The translations under genes and the position numbers were made by a program. Positions 8,651 through 18,937 of a stretch of DNA of 34,688 nucleotides are shown here, one piece after another. Numbering within the stretch: the first letter of the stretch is position 1; each line of letters starts with the position of its first letter. The notes under the pieces were generated by a model. It saw only the letters and a list, made by a program, of their open reading frames with translations, searched no databases and was not told where the DNA came from. The stretch covers positions 1 to 34,688 of the forward strand of contig JAGNEJ010000051.1 of the NCBI GenBank assembly GCA_018003315.1, written 5' to 3'. Source of the stretch: Verrucomicrobiales bacterium (GTDB taxonomy: Bacteria; Verrucomicrobiota; Verrucomicrobiia; Verrucomicrobiales; V1-33).

Positions 8651-10480
8651 TTAGTGCTCTAATTGGATGTGGGTCTTCAGTACCCGACCCGCTTCCCCGA
8701 TCATCAGACGGAAGAGTTCATTGGGACGAGCGCGGACATTCAGATCGCGGAGGGCTTTTTGCTTCAGGGACATCAGATCCTCGCGTGCTTCACGGGAAAA
8801 ACTACCAGGCATCGCACCTTCTGCCGCTCTCTGGATGAATTCGAAGCGCATCAGGGTGATGATCATTTCGAATCGGCGGTTGCCGAGAGTGATGACAAGC
8901 TTCGGAAGTTGTGCAGGCGACGGCTCCAGCTTGATCGAGCTTTTGGAAAGCAGTTCGAGAAGAATGTCGCTAACCGGAGAGGTGGTCATGTCGAGCCCGG
9001 ACGCGAGAACCAGCTCCTGCTCAGTTGAGGCGATATACATGCCTGTCCATATACGGTTTAACCCCGTGATGATAGGATTGAGCTTCACGTTCGGGATAGC
9101 CCGGCCACCGCGCAACGGCACTAGGTAATCGTGGATATAGGTGCCGGCATGATGAAAAGCCGCAATGCGCCAGAGATTGTTGTCTCGCATGCATGTGTCG
9201 TCAGCATGGAAGAATACGCGGCGGCGTTCGTCGGCAAGGTTATCGAGGAACTCATTCAGATCCGTCGAGTCATTGATCTCTCCCCGGATGTAGCGAGAGA
9301 TCCGGTCCTGGAGCCTCCTGCATCGCTGGTGATGAGGATCATGGGCGACGATGGCCGCGTACAAAGCTTTGACTTCGGGTTGATCCCGGTCTCCAAAAAT
9401 AAGCAATTCGTCGATGTCGTTGGTGGTTTCGCTTCCGATCTCGAGAGACGCCAGGAAACGATAGACGTTGTGCTTTCTACGACGGATTGGCCCGAGGTTG
9501 TAGCCGAACAAATTCCGATGAAACGCACCTTCGGCCCGACCTTCGGAGGAGGATTTTAGAAGTTGGCGGGTGGCGGTGTTCGGTTTTAGCAATCCTTCTG
9601 GGGCACCTGGATGCCCCAGAAGGGCATTGGACAGGAGCATGAGAATTGAGCGGATCGGCAGGTGAAATTGGCAAGCATCAGCCAGTCTGGCAATGTCGAA
9701 CAAGCGGTTCTGTGTCGCCTCTGAAGACAGGATTTGAAAATTGGCAGTCAACGGAGACTCCGGTGCAAAAAGTGGGTCCGTCGACTCGTCCTCCAGACAC
9801 TTCCATTCTGGCCGAGAAATGACTGCCGTAATGCAGGCCCGCATGAGAACCTCTGACGTAATCATGGAGAGGTCCACGAGTCTGAAATTGGCCAGGGCTG
9901 GTGATTGGCTGATACCTTTGGCGTGGAGTTGAATCGCCTCTTCAAAAAACTCCCGCAAATCGTGTGAGATGACGTTGGGTAAAGCACGGAAGACCTCATG
10001 GATCTGTCCGTCATTCACGGCGATGATGGTGGGATAGTGGCTGCCAGACTTGGCGTGTGATGCGATTCTTTCGAGAATGTCCACCTGTTCAGGGATGAGC
10101 CTGTTGTTGGAATCGCGCTTTCGCCACCCAGTGAGATCACGGATGAGATCAAGATTACCGCCGCCCGGCAGGGAAAAGGTTTCAATTCCCTCTTTCGACG
10201 CTGGGGCAGGTGCGGTTCCCGTCAGATCCTTGATGATATCGTAGCAGAGTGTCGTTTTGCCATCACCTGCGGTTCCCGTGATGAGGATGGTAGGGCGGGA
10301 TTGCTGGGAGGCATTCAGAAACCACTGGTCCAGTTGTTCGCGGGCGGGGTGCGTAAATACCAAGCGGTCAATCCCGAGAGGCTTCGTGTGAGAATCGACG
10401 TTTTCCGCTTCAGTTGCATTGTTGCCGGGAACGGGACCGTATCCGCGAAGCAGTTTGATCCAGTTTTCGCCTTTGCTCAT
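8651..10480 (-). CDS. sspF: SspF/DptF-like P-loop ATPase
   Basis: A 609-aa protein with a clear Walker A, GTAGDGKT (69-76), and a Walker B-like strand with the DptF-type ending, TIIAVNDGQ (151-159). Residues 160-609 are mostly helical and unrecognised. DptF is the ATP-binding partner in DptFGH restriction modules; SspF is its counterpart in SspABCD-SspFGH systems, where the FGH proteins damage DNA lacking phosphorothioate and block phage replication. The ATG lies 28 nt after the sspD stop with no good Shine-Dalgarno, and the gene ends 15 nt before sspG. The same-strand order F-G-H supports the call. Confidence 0.8.
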   Translation of the reverse strand: MSKGENWIKLLRGYGPVPGNNATEAENVDSHTKPLGIDRLVFTHPAREQLDQWFLNASQQSRPTILITGTAGDGKTTLCYDIIKDLTGTAPAPASKEGIETFSLPGGGNLDLIRDLTGWRKRDSNNRLIPEQVDILERIASHAKSGSHYPTIIAVNDGQIHEVFRALPNVISHDLREFFEEAIQLHAKGISQSPALANFRLVDLSMITSEVLMRACITAVISRPEWKCLEDESTDPLFAPESPLTANFQILSSEATQNRLFDIARLADACQFHLPIRSILMLLSNALLGHPGAPEGLLKPNTATRQLLKSSSEGRAEGAFHRNLFGYNLGPIRRRKHNVYRFLASLEIGSETTNDIDELLIFGDRDQPEVKALYAAIVAHDPHHQRCRRLQDRISRYIRGEINDSTDLNEFLDNLADERRRVFFHADDTCMRDNNLWRIAAFHHAGTYIHDYLVPLRGGRAIPNVKLNPIITGLNRIWTGMYIASTEQELVLASGLDMTTSPVSDILLELLSKSSIKLEPSPAQLPKLVITLGNRRFEMIITLMRFEFIQRAAEGAMPGSFSREAREDLMSLKQKALRDLNVRARPNELFRLMIGEAGRVLKTHIQLEH

Positions 10481-10508
10481 GAGAGGACAAGAAATTGAAG
10501 GTGGGCTA

Positions 10509-11345
10509 TTAAAGGTGGCAGATCAGGCATCCGGCGGATGGCGCTTCCTGCGTCCTGAGACCGGCCAGCGTGGTGACGAGCGGAAGGTTTTTCCGGCTCT
10601 GGGCATTCCGCGCCTGCTGAACCTCCCATTTTTCGAGGATCTCCGCCATCCGTTCAGGACGTTCAAGCTCGGTAAGAGGCTCGTCCTGACACCAATAAAA
10701 GACATTCCCGTTGATGCGGTTGGGTTTCTCGTAGGCCTTCGCGGCCTCGAAGAGCTCGGGATACTGCATCTTCAACCGGACCCATTCGACCTTCTGCTGA
10801 TAGAAACAGAAAAAACACCCCGAGCGGGTGCGCCCCCATTCCGTGTAGGGTGGCATGCCAATGCCTGATTCTTCAAGGATCCGCTGGACGCCTTCGTAAT
10901 CGATTCCGTCTTCGCGGAACGGGAAGACCGCCTGGATATTTGGTTTGTGGCTGACGTATCCAATGCGTGCCTCGTCGGCCCGGATGCCCACGTAGTTGAT
11001 ACAAACGTCCTCGCCAATATAGTCCTCAAACGGCTTTAGCTTCATCATCCGCGTGCACCAGCGCCGGTGGTTGGATGGGAGCATGCCCCCATAACGCCGT
11101 AGGAGATCATCGAACGTGGTGCCAAAAGTCGTCTTGACTATCCGCTTGCCGAGGTAGTCCTCAAGACGGTTCAAGTAGTCGTAAGTATCAGGCAACTCTT
11201 TGTCGGTGTCGTGGAAGATGTATTCCATGTTCTCGACACGGTCGCGCATGTAGATCGCCAGTGCTGCCGAATCCTTGCCGCCGGAAAGGCTGAGGATGTG
11301 GCGGATTGGCTTCCCTTCGGGATTGAATGGCGGCTTAGTCGTCAT
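10509..11345 (-). CDS. sspD: SspD, PAPS-reductase/ATP-pyrophosphatase-like sulfur-insertion enzyme (DndC-like)
   Basis: A 278-aa member of the PAPS-reductase/adenine nucleotide alpha-hydrolase family. The PP-loop SGGKDSA is at 21-27 and the adjoining FHDTDKELPDTYDYL (45-59) is the classical following strand and helix. Cysteines in RRWCTRMMK (C97) and SGCFFC (C177, C180), with further C-terminal cysteines (CLIC), resemble the Fe-S ligands of DndC. The enzyme would use ATP to activate the DNA backbone and transfer sulfur delivered by SspA. I choose the ATG at 11345, whose ATGA overlaps the sspC stop; a longer reading from 11471 adds a low-complexity Arg-rich extension unlike the family. It sits between sspC and sspF, as in known sspBCD-sspFGH cassettes. 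Confidence 0.88.
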   Translation of the reverse strand: MTTKPPFNPEGKPIRHILSLSGGKDSAALAIYMRDRVENMEYIFHDTDKELPDTYDYLNRLEDYLGKRIVKTTFGTTFDDLLRRYGGMLPSNHRRWCTRMMKLKPFEDYIGEDVCINYVGIRADEARIGYVSHKPNIQAVFPFREDGIDYEGVQRILEESGIGMPPYTEWGRTRSGCFFCFYQQKVEWVRLKMQYPELFEAAKAYEKPNRINGNVFYWCQDEPLTELERPERMAEILEKWEVQQARNAQSRKNLPLVTTLAGLRTQEAPSAGCLICHL

Positions 11346-14300
11346 TGGTCTTTGAGGTGCGCCCACAGGGCCTTTGCGGTCGCGCCAAGTCCGGCGCGGC
11401 CATGTTTGCGGATCAAGGCGGTGATTTGTTGTTCTATCTCGGAAACCTTGGCCTCTTCGGCTTCGCTCCAATGGAAAAGCTGCCCGTGCTCGTGACCGTC
11501 AGGTTTGGTGAGCATAACACGGACAACCCGGTCGCCAGAGCCTTCCATCTGAGTCCTTGTGACATCGCCTTGTGCGGCTTCAGCCCTTAGCATCCGTTGG
11601 GTGAATGCGACGAGCCTTTGGTTGAATACCTCCTCATCCGGGTCGCCCCACCGGATCGCTGACTTCTTGCTGAGATGGTTGGCCATCGATTCAAGCCATT
11701 GCCGGAGGTCCAGTCCATCGTCTCCAATGCGAAGGACGAAAGACTTGAGGTCGCTTTCCACCAAATGTTTTGCCGTGGCTTTGGATCGTGCGGAAAGTTC
11801 TTTGCGGAAGTCTCCAATTTTTGTTTTGGTGCCAAACGCTTCGGTGATCGAGGCGGAAAGGCGGCTAAGCAGCGCATCGTAGCTGCTGCTGAGTTCACCG
11901 ACCAAGTGCGCAACCTTGGTCCCTAAAGGCACCTTGTCGCCTTCTCCCTGTAGCGCTTCAGGGAGATCGCGGAAGATCAACTGGACGGGGTCCCGGGCCG
12001 CCAGGAGGATAGTCCGGATACGGACGGCTTCTTTGCTGAGGTTCTTCGTGGAACGACTGTATTCAGGCAAACGTGCAACAAACTCCATCAGCGGGCGGAC
12101 TACGTCGAGAACCTCGGGATCGGAACTCCTCTCGACATTAAAGACCTTGGCGATGGCATCAAAGGTATCCATTCGGTCCCCTTCGATAGCGCAATGCTGT
12201 AGTTGGAAAGCCTCGGGCTCCTTCGTCAGTCGTTGCGCAGTATCACCATCAAGATTGGGAGTGTAGGTCGAGTCTTCAAAGATGGCAGTCTGGCTTCGCC
12301 GTCCAGCGATGTAAAGGGCAAGGATCAGGGGGATGAGTCCGTCTCGGGCACCGATAGGTTCGTCCCGCAAGGCATCGATGATGGAGGAAACTTTGACCCG
12401 CTGGGCATCGTGTTTTTTCAGGATCTTCTCGATCTTCTCAAAAGCAGGGAGCAATCTACAGTGATCATCTGCCTTTGACGGGAAAACGAATTTCCAAATG
12501 CCGTCATCCCCTTCGATGTGGAGATTCCCGGCTCTGAGGACAGAAAGATAGATCGCCATTTCCGGCGGATTCTTCGACTCGTCCATGCCCAGATACTCGA
12601 CGCCAGGCTTCATTGCGATGGCGTCAATGAGAGCAGTTCGCGCACGGGAAGCGGCAGAACTGGTGACTCGGCGGTTGATCAGCTCGTTGGTAATTTTCGG
12701 ACACCGCTTGTAAATCTCCTCGCAGATCTGCGACAGTTTGCTGCTCAGACCATCCGGCTCGAGTTCGTCCGGTTGCCCTTTGCGGAACCACGAGACGAGA
12801 CGCGGGTTATGATTCCATCCGAGAAGCAGGTCGATCTGATAATCGAGACGTTCCTTGGCAATGCGGATTTGGCCCCGGAGTTCGCGCCGGGCGAATTCGT
12901 CGGACGAAAGTTCCTTCAGATTGGTTTGGACGAACTGCCAGGCTTGAAGGTCTTTCGAGATCCCAAGCAGGTCGAGTGGCGGACGTGAAAGCCCTACAAG
13001 CACAGAATCACCTGGATAAACAGTCCCGCTTTTCAGGATATTGAGCATCTGACGATGTTCGCGTTCATTTTCAGGAAGGAAGATGACGACGAATCCGTCC
13101 GCATTCCCATGACTCCCCTTGGGCCCAGCCAAGCAAAAGTGTTCGTAATCTTTGGCAGGAAGAAATTGCAGCTCGAAATGACGGAGGTTGCCGGTTTCGA
13201 TATAATGGCGTCGGGCGACGATTTGGCGACCTTCCAATTTGGAAGCAACCAAGCGCATGGGCTCGGTATGTTCTCCAATTTCCTTCTTCGCGTCGGCGAA
13301 TGCATCATCAAGGTGAACACTGCTGTGCGGCCACAAAGCAAAACCGCGGACAGCACTCCGCTCGAAGAGAAGTTTCTTCTCCTTCAACCTGTCAATCAGC
13401 CTGGATAGGAATGCCTGTTCGCTAGGAGTCTGTGCACCCATCGCCCGGATGAGCATCTGACGTGTCGCAAGCATATCATCGTCATCCAGCAGATTGAGAA
13501 TGCCGATGGACTTCAGACAATTCACTTCTTCCGGATCTTCGACCTTTCTCACGACAGACTCGATGATCCGCCAATGAGTTGCCCTGCCATTTGTCATCGT
13601 GTGCGCTATGTTTTGGCGCACGTAGTTGTATAGATCGGCGAGGCGGAAAAACCTCGCTTTCTCGACCTCCAAGCCGGCGACTTCCTGTAAAGCGGCTGGT
13701 TCGTGACCGGATAGGAAGCTAAACAGGGAACGTTCGTTCTGACTGAACCTGCGAAGGAGGTTCATAAGCGGAGGCAAGGCTACCGGGTGAAGCGGGAAAA
13801 TTTTGGGAGCCACTTCCCTAAGCGTTTGGGCAGGGGCGCTTCCATAAAGACCATCCTCTACAGCCCATTCCATGGTGCGGGAAGCTTCTTCAATGAACTT
13901 TGGAGGCAACCGATCCGTTTCCAGCCCGATAGCCTCCGCGCAAAGCTGAACTGTCTGCTCGAACGGATGTTGAAAAAGTAATTCGTCGAAACGCCCAGCG
14001 ACCTTGTCCCATTCTCTGCGCGTGGTGGAGTCCAAATCGTTGGTATAAGCGCCAATGCCCATGTGGAGGATCGCTATGACGACAAATGGTTTGTCGCTGG
14101 AACGCGAGGACATTTCGGCCAGCCGTTGAAGGACGTAAACATCAGTACTGGCGGGCTCCATTACCGCATGCTCCAAGTTTTTCCCAAGCTCATCCAACAC
14201 AAGGAATATCCCACGGGCACTGTCCTTGTGGGCCTTCTCCAAAAGAGCTATCAACTGTGGGGTATTGGACGGAACATGGCGTTTCGAATAGCCGGGGATC

Positions 14301-14710
14301 TGATTGATCACTGCCTTGCCGATGCTCTCGTGAAGAGGTTCGCGGTCGCCTGTTACAAAAACAGGATGGAGGCCTGTGCTTATTTTGCCCCTCAAAGCGA
14401 CGGGGATTTCACTTTGTTTGCCACAAGCAGCTTTTGCCAAAGCTAGCACAAATGCGGATTTGCCACTGCCATAGTCACCCGTGAGGCGCCATGCACGCTG
14501 GGTGCTTCCCTTGGCGAATGCGGGAAGTATCCAGTTGAAGGTTTGGACAACGAACTCCGTAGCAACGTAGCCAGAAGTCGAATTGCGATCATTGAAGTCC
14601 AGTTCGATCTGGACGGATTTTCTGAAACGCGGGTTGATATGCATCAAGTCGGAGACCCTGATGTTGGCGATGCCGTTGCTGGCCGAAGTTGTCTTGGATT
14701 TGGCGGGCAT
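11342..14710 (-). CDS. sspC: SspC-like large P-loop ATPase
   Basis: A 1122-aa ATPase. Walker A is GDYGSGKS (78-85), preceded by the RAWRLTG strand; Walker B is FLVLDELGKN (169-178). The rest is long, helical and without motifs I know. In the SspABCD pathway SspC is the ATPase that works with the nickase SspB and the sulfur transferase SspD in single-strand phosphorothioation. The ATG at 14710 is preferred; a GTG at 14719 overlaps the sspB stop as GTGA and would add three residues. The 3' end overlaps sspD by ATGA. PglY-type BREX ATPases have a similar size and an LDELGK motif, but no pglX, pglZ or brx genes are present, and the DUF4007 and PAPS-reductase neighbours favour SspC. Confidence 0.83.
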   Translation of the reverse strand: MPAKSKTTSASNGIANIRVSDLMHINPRFRKSVQIELDFNDRNSTSGYVATEFVVQTFNWILPAFAKGSTQRAWRLTGDYGSGKSAFVLALAKAACGKQSEIPVALRGKISTGLHPVFVTGDREPLHESIGKAVINQIPGYSKRHVPSNTPQLIALLEKAHKDSARGIFLVLDELGKNLEHAVMEPASTDVYVLQRLAEMSSRSSDKPFVVIAILHMGIGAYTNDLDSTTRREWDKVAGRFDELLFQHPFEQTVQLCAEAIGLETDRLPPKFIEEASRTMEWAVEDGLYGSAPAQTLREVAPKIFPLHPVALPPLMNLLRRFSQNERSLFSFLSGHEPAALQEVAGLEVEKARFFRLADLYNYVRQNIAHTMTNGRATHWRIIESVVRKVEDPEEVNCLKSIGILNLLDDDDMLATRQMLIRAMGAQTPSEQAFLSRLIDRLKEKKLLFERSAVRGFALWPHSSVHLDDAFADAKKEIGEHTEPMRLVASKLEGRQIVARRHYIETGNLRHFELQFLPAKDYEHFCLAGPKGSHGNADGFVVIFLPENEREHRQMLNILKSGTVYPGDSVLVGLSRPPLDLLGISKDLQAWQFVQTNLKELSSDEFARRELRGQIRIAKERLDYQIDLLLGWNHNPRLVSWFRKGQPDELEPDGLSSKLSQICEEIYKRCPKITNELINRRVTSSAASRARTALIDAIAMKPGVEYLGMDESKNPPEMAIYLSVLRAGNLHIEGDDGIWKFVFPSKADDHCRLLPAFEKIEKILKKHDAQRVKVSSIIDALRDEPIGARDGLIPLILALYIAGRRSQTAIFEDSTYTPNLDGDTAQRLTKEPEAFQLQHCAIEGDRMDTFDAIAKVFNVERSSDPEVLDVVRPLMEFVARLPEYSRSTKNLSKEAVRIRTILLAARDPVQLIFRDLPEALQGEGDKVPLGTKVAHLVGELSSSYDALLSRLSASITEAFGTKTKIGDFRKELSARSKATAKHLVESDLKSFVLRIGDDGLDLRQWLESMANHLSKKSAIRWGDPDEEVFNQRLVAFTQRMLRAEAAQGDVTRTQMEGSGDRVVRVMLTKPDGHEHGQLFHWSEAEEAKVSEIEQQITALIRKHGRAGLGATAKALWAHLKDQ

Positions 14711-14715
14711 CGGTG

Positions 14716-15653
14716 TCACGCGGCGTAGTAAATGGAACTGAGAAGCACGTCGTTGTCTGGACGAAGATTGCGGCTGATGCCGCGCTGACTCCGGGACTCC
14801 GTAAGTTCAAACTCCTTTGGATATTCCCGTGTCAGGTCGACGAGGATCTTGTGGATGGCGGATTCCGGCAAACGAAAGCATCGACCAGGGCTGTCTTCTC
14901 TGTGGGCGATCTGCCTCACCATGAGAGATTTTTCGTCAGCCTGGTTTTGATCCCACCATTCGTGAAGGCAATACCGGAACGTTTTGAAGGAAAGTGAAGG
15001 TTTGCTGCCAGTGGCAAACCGATAGACGGTTTCCCGCTTTCCATTGGGGAGTTTGCGATCTCCGTTTTCTCGGAGCAGACCGATCGTAGTCAGTGGACTG
15101 TCCAGCGTTTCTTCTGGAGTGCTTCGTGGCCCTGCGGGTTGTCCCTGAACGTAGGTGCGGACAAAAACTTCGAAATGCTGCCGCAAAGTAACGGCGGAAA
15201 GGTCCTTTCCTGACGCCACGGGACCACCCGCAAAATCGTCTATTGCCTCGGTGCCGTGATTTCATCGTTAGCCAAGATGTTCATGAAGAAGTGCCACGCA
15301 TAGGGACGCCGACGCTTCTGGCCCTCCAGCCAACCGTGACAGAGGTTCCAATGAAGGAGCCAAAGTGTCTGGGTGTTTTCTAAATAGGGATCAAACCCGG
15401 CTCGCCTTCGACCAAGCACTTTTTGCGCGAACCCGGTCAATCTGAGGCCTTCATCCGTCCTGTCAGCCAAGCCCGTAGCAACGACCCAAAAATAAAGTGA
15501 CTGGATCATGTTTTTACCGAGGCCAAGGGTCGTCATCCCGAACCGAGGGTCCGAAAACGGGTCGTCACCTTTCTCCAAAGCAGCCACGGCCTTCGGTAAC
15601 CAGCTGATTCTCAGGCTAAAGCTCTCATGGCCACTGTATGTAAAGTCGTGCAT
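14716..15653 (-). pseudogene. sspB: SspB-like DUF4007 DNA nickase, split by a -1 frameshift
   Basis: The two halves of one DUF4007 protein lie in different frames. The N-terminal half starts at the ATG at 15653 (MHDFTYSGHESFSLR, then LGKNMIQSLYFW, the family's most conserved blocks) and stops at a TAG at 15240-15242. The C-terminal half, in the -1 frame, is open from a TGA at 15262-15264 and runs through residues EAIDDF to the stop at 14716. The slip must therefore fall between 15240 and 15262; joined, the product is about 312 aa, normal for DUF4007. An AAGG lies 9 nt before the ATG. SspB nicks DNA for PT insertion, so a real mutation would disable modification; recoding or an assembly error are alternatives. 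A GTG at 15219 could start a 167-aa fragment. Confidence 0.8.
15240..15262 (-). other. Frameshift interval inside sspB
   Basis: On the minus strand the upstream frame stops at TAG (15240-15242), and the frame that carries the rest of DUF4007 has its own TGA just upstream (15262-15264). A one-base deletion, a one-base sequencing loss or a -1 ribosomal slip in between restores a continuous protein. There is no A6/T6 run or classical heptameric slip site in the interval (the longest run is AAA), which disfavours programmed slippage. Confidence 0.75.
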
Positions 15654-15663
15654 AGCGAAATAC

Positions 15664-15692
15664 CTTATAGCCTTTCCAGTCCCCCGATGCAA
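15664..15692 (-). promoter_or_regulatory. Candidate promoter of the ssp operon
   Basis: Minus strand TTGCAT (15687-15692), 17-nt spacer, TATAAG (15664-15669). It would start transcription only a few bases before the sspB ATG at 15653, giving a nearly leaderless message, so either this is not the main promoter or translation is unusual. I find no better pair in 15654-15906. Confidence 0.3.
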
Positions 15693-15850
15693 CCACCGAG
15701 TCCGAAGACACTTGTGGAGGAAAATGCCCTCCTTGAAGCGAGAAATACACTCCCCCAAGCTCCATTTTTTGGTCCCGCCTCGGTCATTCCATGGCCAACA
15801 TGTGGCCCGAAAATCACATCGCATTTTGCCATAAAACGCCGAGATGACGA

Positions 15851-15879
15851 TTGCGAACTTGTTCGCTTTCTGCTACTTT
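15851..15879 (+). promoter_or_regulatory. Candidate recombinase promoter with palindromic operator
   Basis: Plus strand TTGCGA (15851-15856), 17-nt spacer, TACTTT (15874-15879), about 28 nt before the recombinase ATG. The perfect dyad GCGAAC-TT-GTTCGC (15853-15866) overlaps the -35 box and spacer, where a bound repressor would block polymerase. It lies in the 253-bp divergent gap between sspB and the recombinase, so it could affect both. Confidence 0.4.
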
Positions 15880-15906
15880 TGACCAAGTAACGAGCCACCC
15901 ACAGCC

Positions 15907-17876
<1,970 letters not shown>

Positions 17877-17880
<4 letters not shown>

Positions 17881-17948
17881 GTGGCGCATGTCGCATCCAA
17901 TCCGCCTTACCCACCTGGCTTCCTGCGCCGGGTGAGCCTCCAAATTGA
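17877..17948 (+). CDS. Possible 23-codon upstream ORF overlapping the selD start and Sec codon
   Basis: ATG at 17877 follows GGAGGG (17864-17869) with ideal 7-nt spacing, better than anything in front of the selD ATG at 17888. It runs in another frame over the Sec codon and ends at TGA 17946-17948. It could be a leader peptide that feeds ribosomes to selD or competes with Sec insertion, or chance. I see no conserved peptide feature. Confidence 0.2.
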
Positions 17949-18937
17949 ACCAGTCGGCGTTGGCGCAGGTTCTGCGTGAATTGCCGACACTTTCTGATGC
18001 CCGTCTCCTGGTCGGATCCGCCACATCCGACGATGCCGCGGTGTATCGTTTGGATGCGGACCGCGCCCTGGTGCAGACGGTCGATTTTTTCACGCCCATC
18101 GTGGACGATCCGTTTCTCTACGGCCGCATCGCGGCGGCCAACAGCCTGTCCGATGTGTATGCCATGGGTGGGCGTCCGCTCACCGCCATGAACATTCTGG
18201 GGTTGCCAGAAGAACTGGATCTGGAAGTCGGTCACGACATTCTCCGTGGCGGAGCGGAAATGGTCCTGCAGGCCGGTTGCGTGCTGGCGGGCGGCCATTC
18301 GATCAAAAACCCCGAACCGATTTACGGGCTGTCGGTCACCGGCCTGGTGCATCCGGCGAAAATCATCTCCAACGCCGAAGCGGCCGCGGGCGATGTGCTG
18401 ATCCTGACAAAACCACTTGGAACGGGGATCGTTTCCACAGCGGTCAAGCGGGACCTGTGCCCGCGGGGACTGGACGATTTGGCGGTCCGCTCCATGACCA
18501 CGCTGAATGTCGCGGGGGCGGTGGTGGCAGAAAATGGCTGGGTGCGTGCAGGGACCGATGTCACCGGCTTCGGCCTGCTGGGACACTTGGGGTCATTGTG
18601 CCGTGCAAGCGGAGTGCGGGCCAGGCTCCAGCCGGAGGCAATTCCGGCGCTGCACGATCAGGTGCTGGAACTGATCCGTTCCGGCTGCGTCCCCGGCGGC
18701 ACCAGGGAAAACCTGCGTCAGGCAGCGGCCTTCACCGCGTTCCACGGAGTGCCGGAAGCGCGGCAACTGCTGCTGGCAGACGCCCAGACCAGTGGCGGTT
18801 TGCTGCTGTGCGTGCCGCAGCGCCATCTTGATGCCGTGCTGTCCTCGCTGGAGGAAAACCAAACTCTGTGCAGGGCGGTCATCGGCCAACTGGCACCCGC
18901 AGACCCTGCGCAGCCGCTCATTGAGGCTCATGCCTAG
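17888..18937 (+). CDS. selD: Selenide, water dikinase SelD, itself a selenoprotein (UGA = Sec16)
   Basis: Makes selenophosphate from selenide and ATP for Sec-tRNA and selenouridine synthesis. Reading from the ATG at 17888 gives MSHPIRLTHLASCAG, then an in-frame TGA (17933-17935), then ASKLNQSALAQV. The TGA is codon 16, and Lys19 follows three residues later, exactly the Cys17-x-x-Lys20 spacing of E. coli SelD. The TGA is therefore selenocysteine and the protein has 349 residues. Later blocks are typical: TSDDAAVYRL, VDFFTPIVDDP, AANSLSDVYAMGG and AGGHSI. A start at the TTG at 17945 would remove the catalytic loop. ATG 17888 is the only start after the in-frame stop at 17855. The 3' end overlaps kdsB by 8 nt. 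The host must also have selA, selB and selC, which are not in this window. Confidence 0.92.
17936..17975 (+). promoter_or_regulatory. Candidate bacterial SECIS hairpin in selD
   Basis: Just after the Sec UGA, GAACC (17947-17951) can pair with GGTTC (17968-17972), with an inner GCG-TTGG-CGC stem-loop (17957-17966). The distance from the UGA to the apical loop (about 25 nt) is within the range reported for bacterial SECIS elements that bind SelB. The fold was judged by eye, and other pairings (CCA/TGG with a GTCGGCGT loop) are possible. Confidence 0.4.

Noticed and set aside
10509-11471. sspD start at 11471
   Set aside because: The extra 42 residues are Arg-rich and lie inside sspC; the ATG at 11345 gives an ATGA overlap and a normal family N-terminus.
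11342-14710. BREX PglY
   Set aside because: Similar size and LDELGK motif, but no pglX, pglZ or other BREX gene is present and the neighbours are DUF4007 and PAPS-reductase proteins.
15240-15262. Programmed ribosomal frameshift in sspB
   Set aside because: No slippery heptamer or clear downstream stimulatory hairpin; mutation or sequence error is more likely.
17945-18937. SelD starting at TTG 17945
   Set aside because: It would lack the catalytic Sec/Cys and Lys; the frame upstream of the TGA encodes the missing SelD N-terminus.
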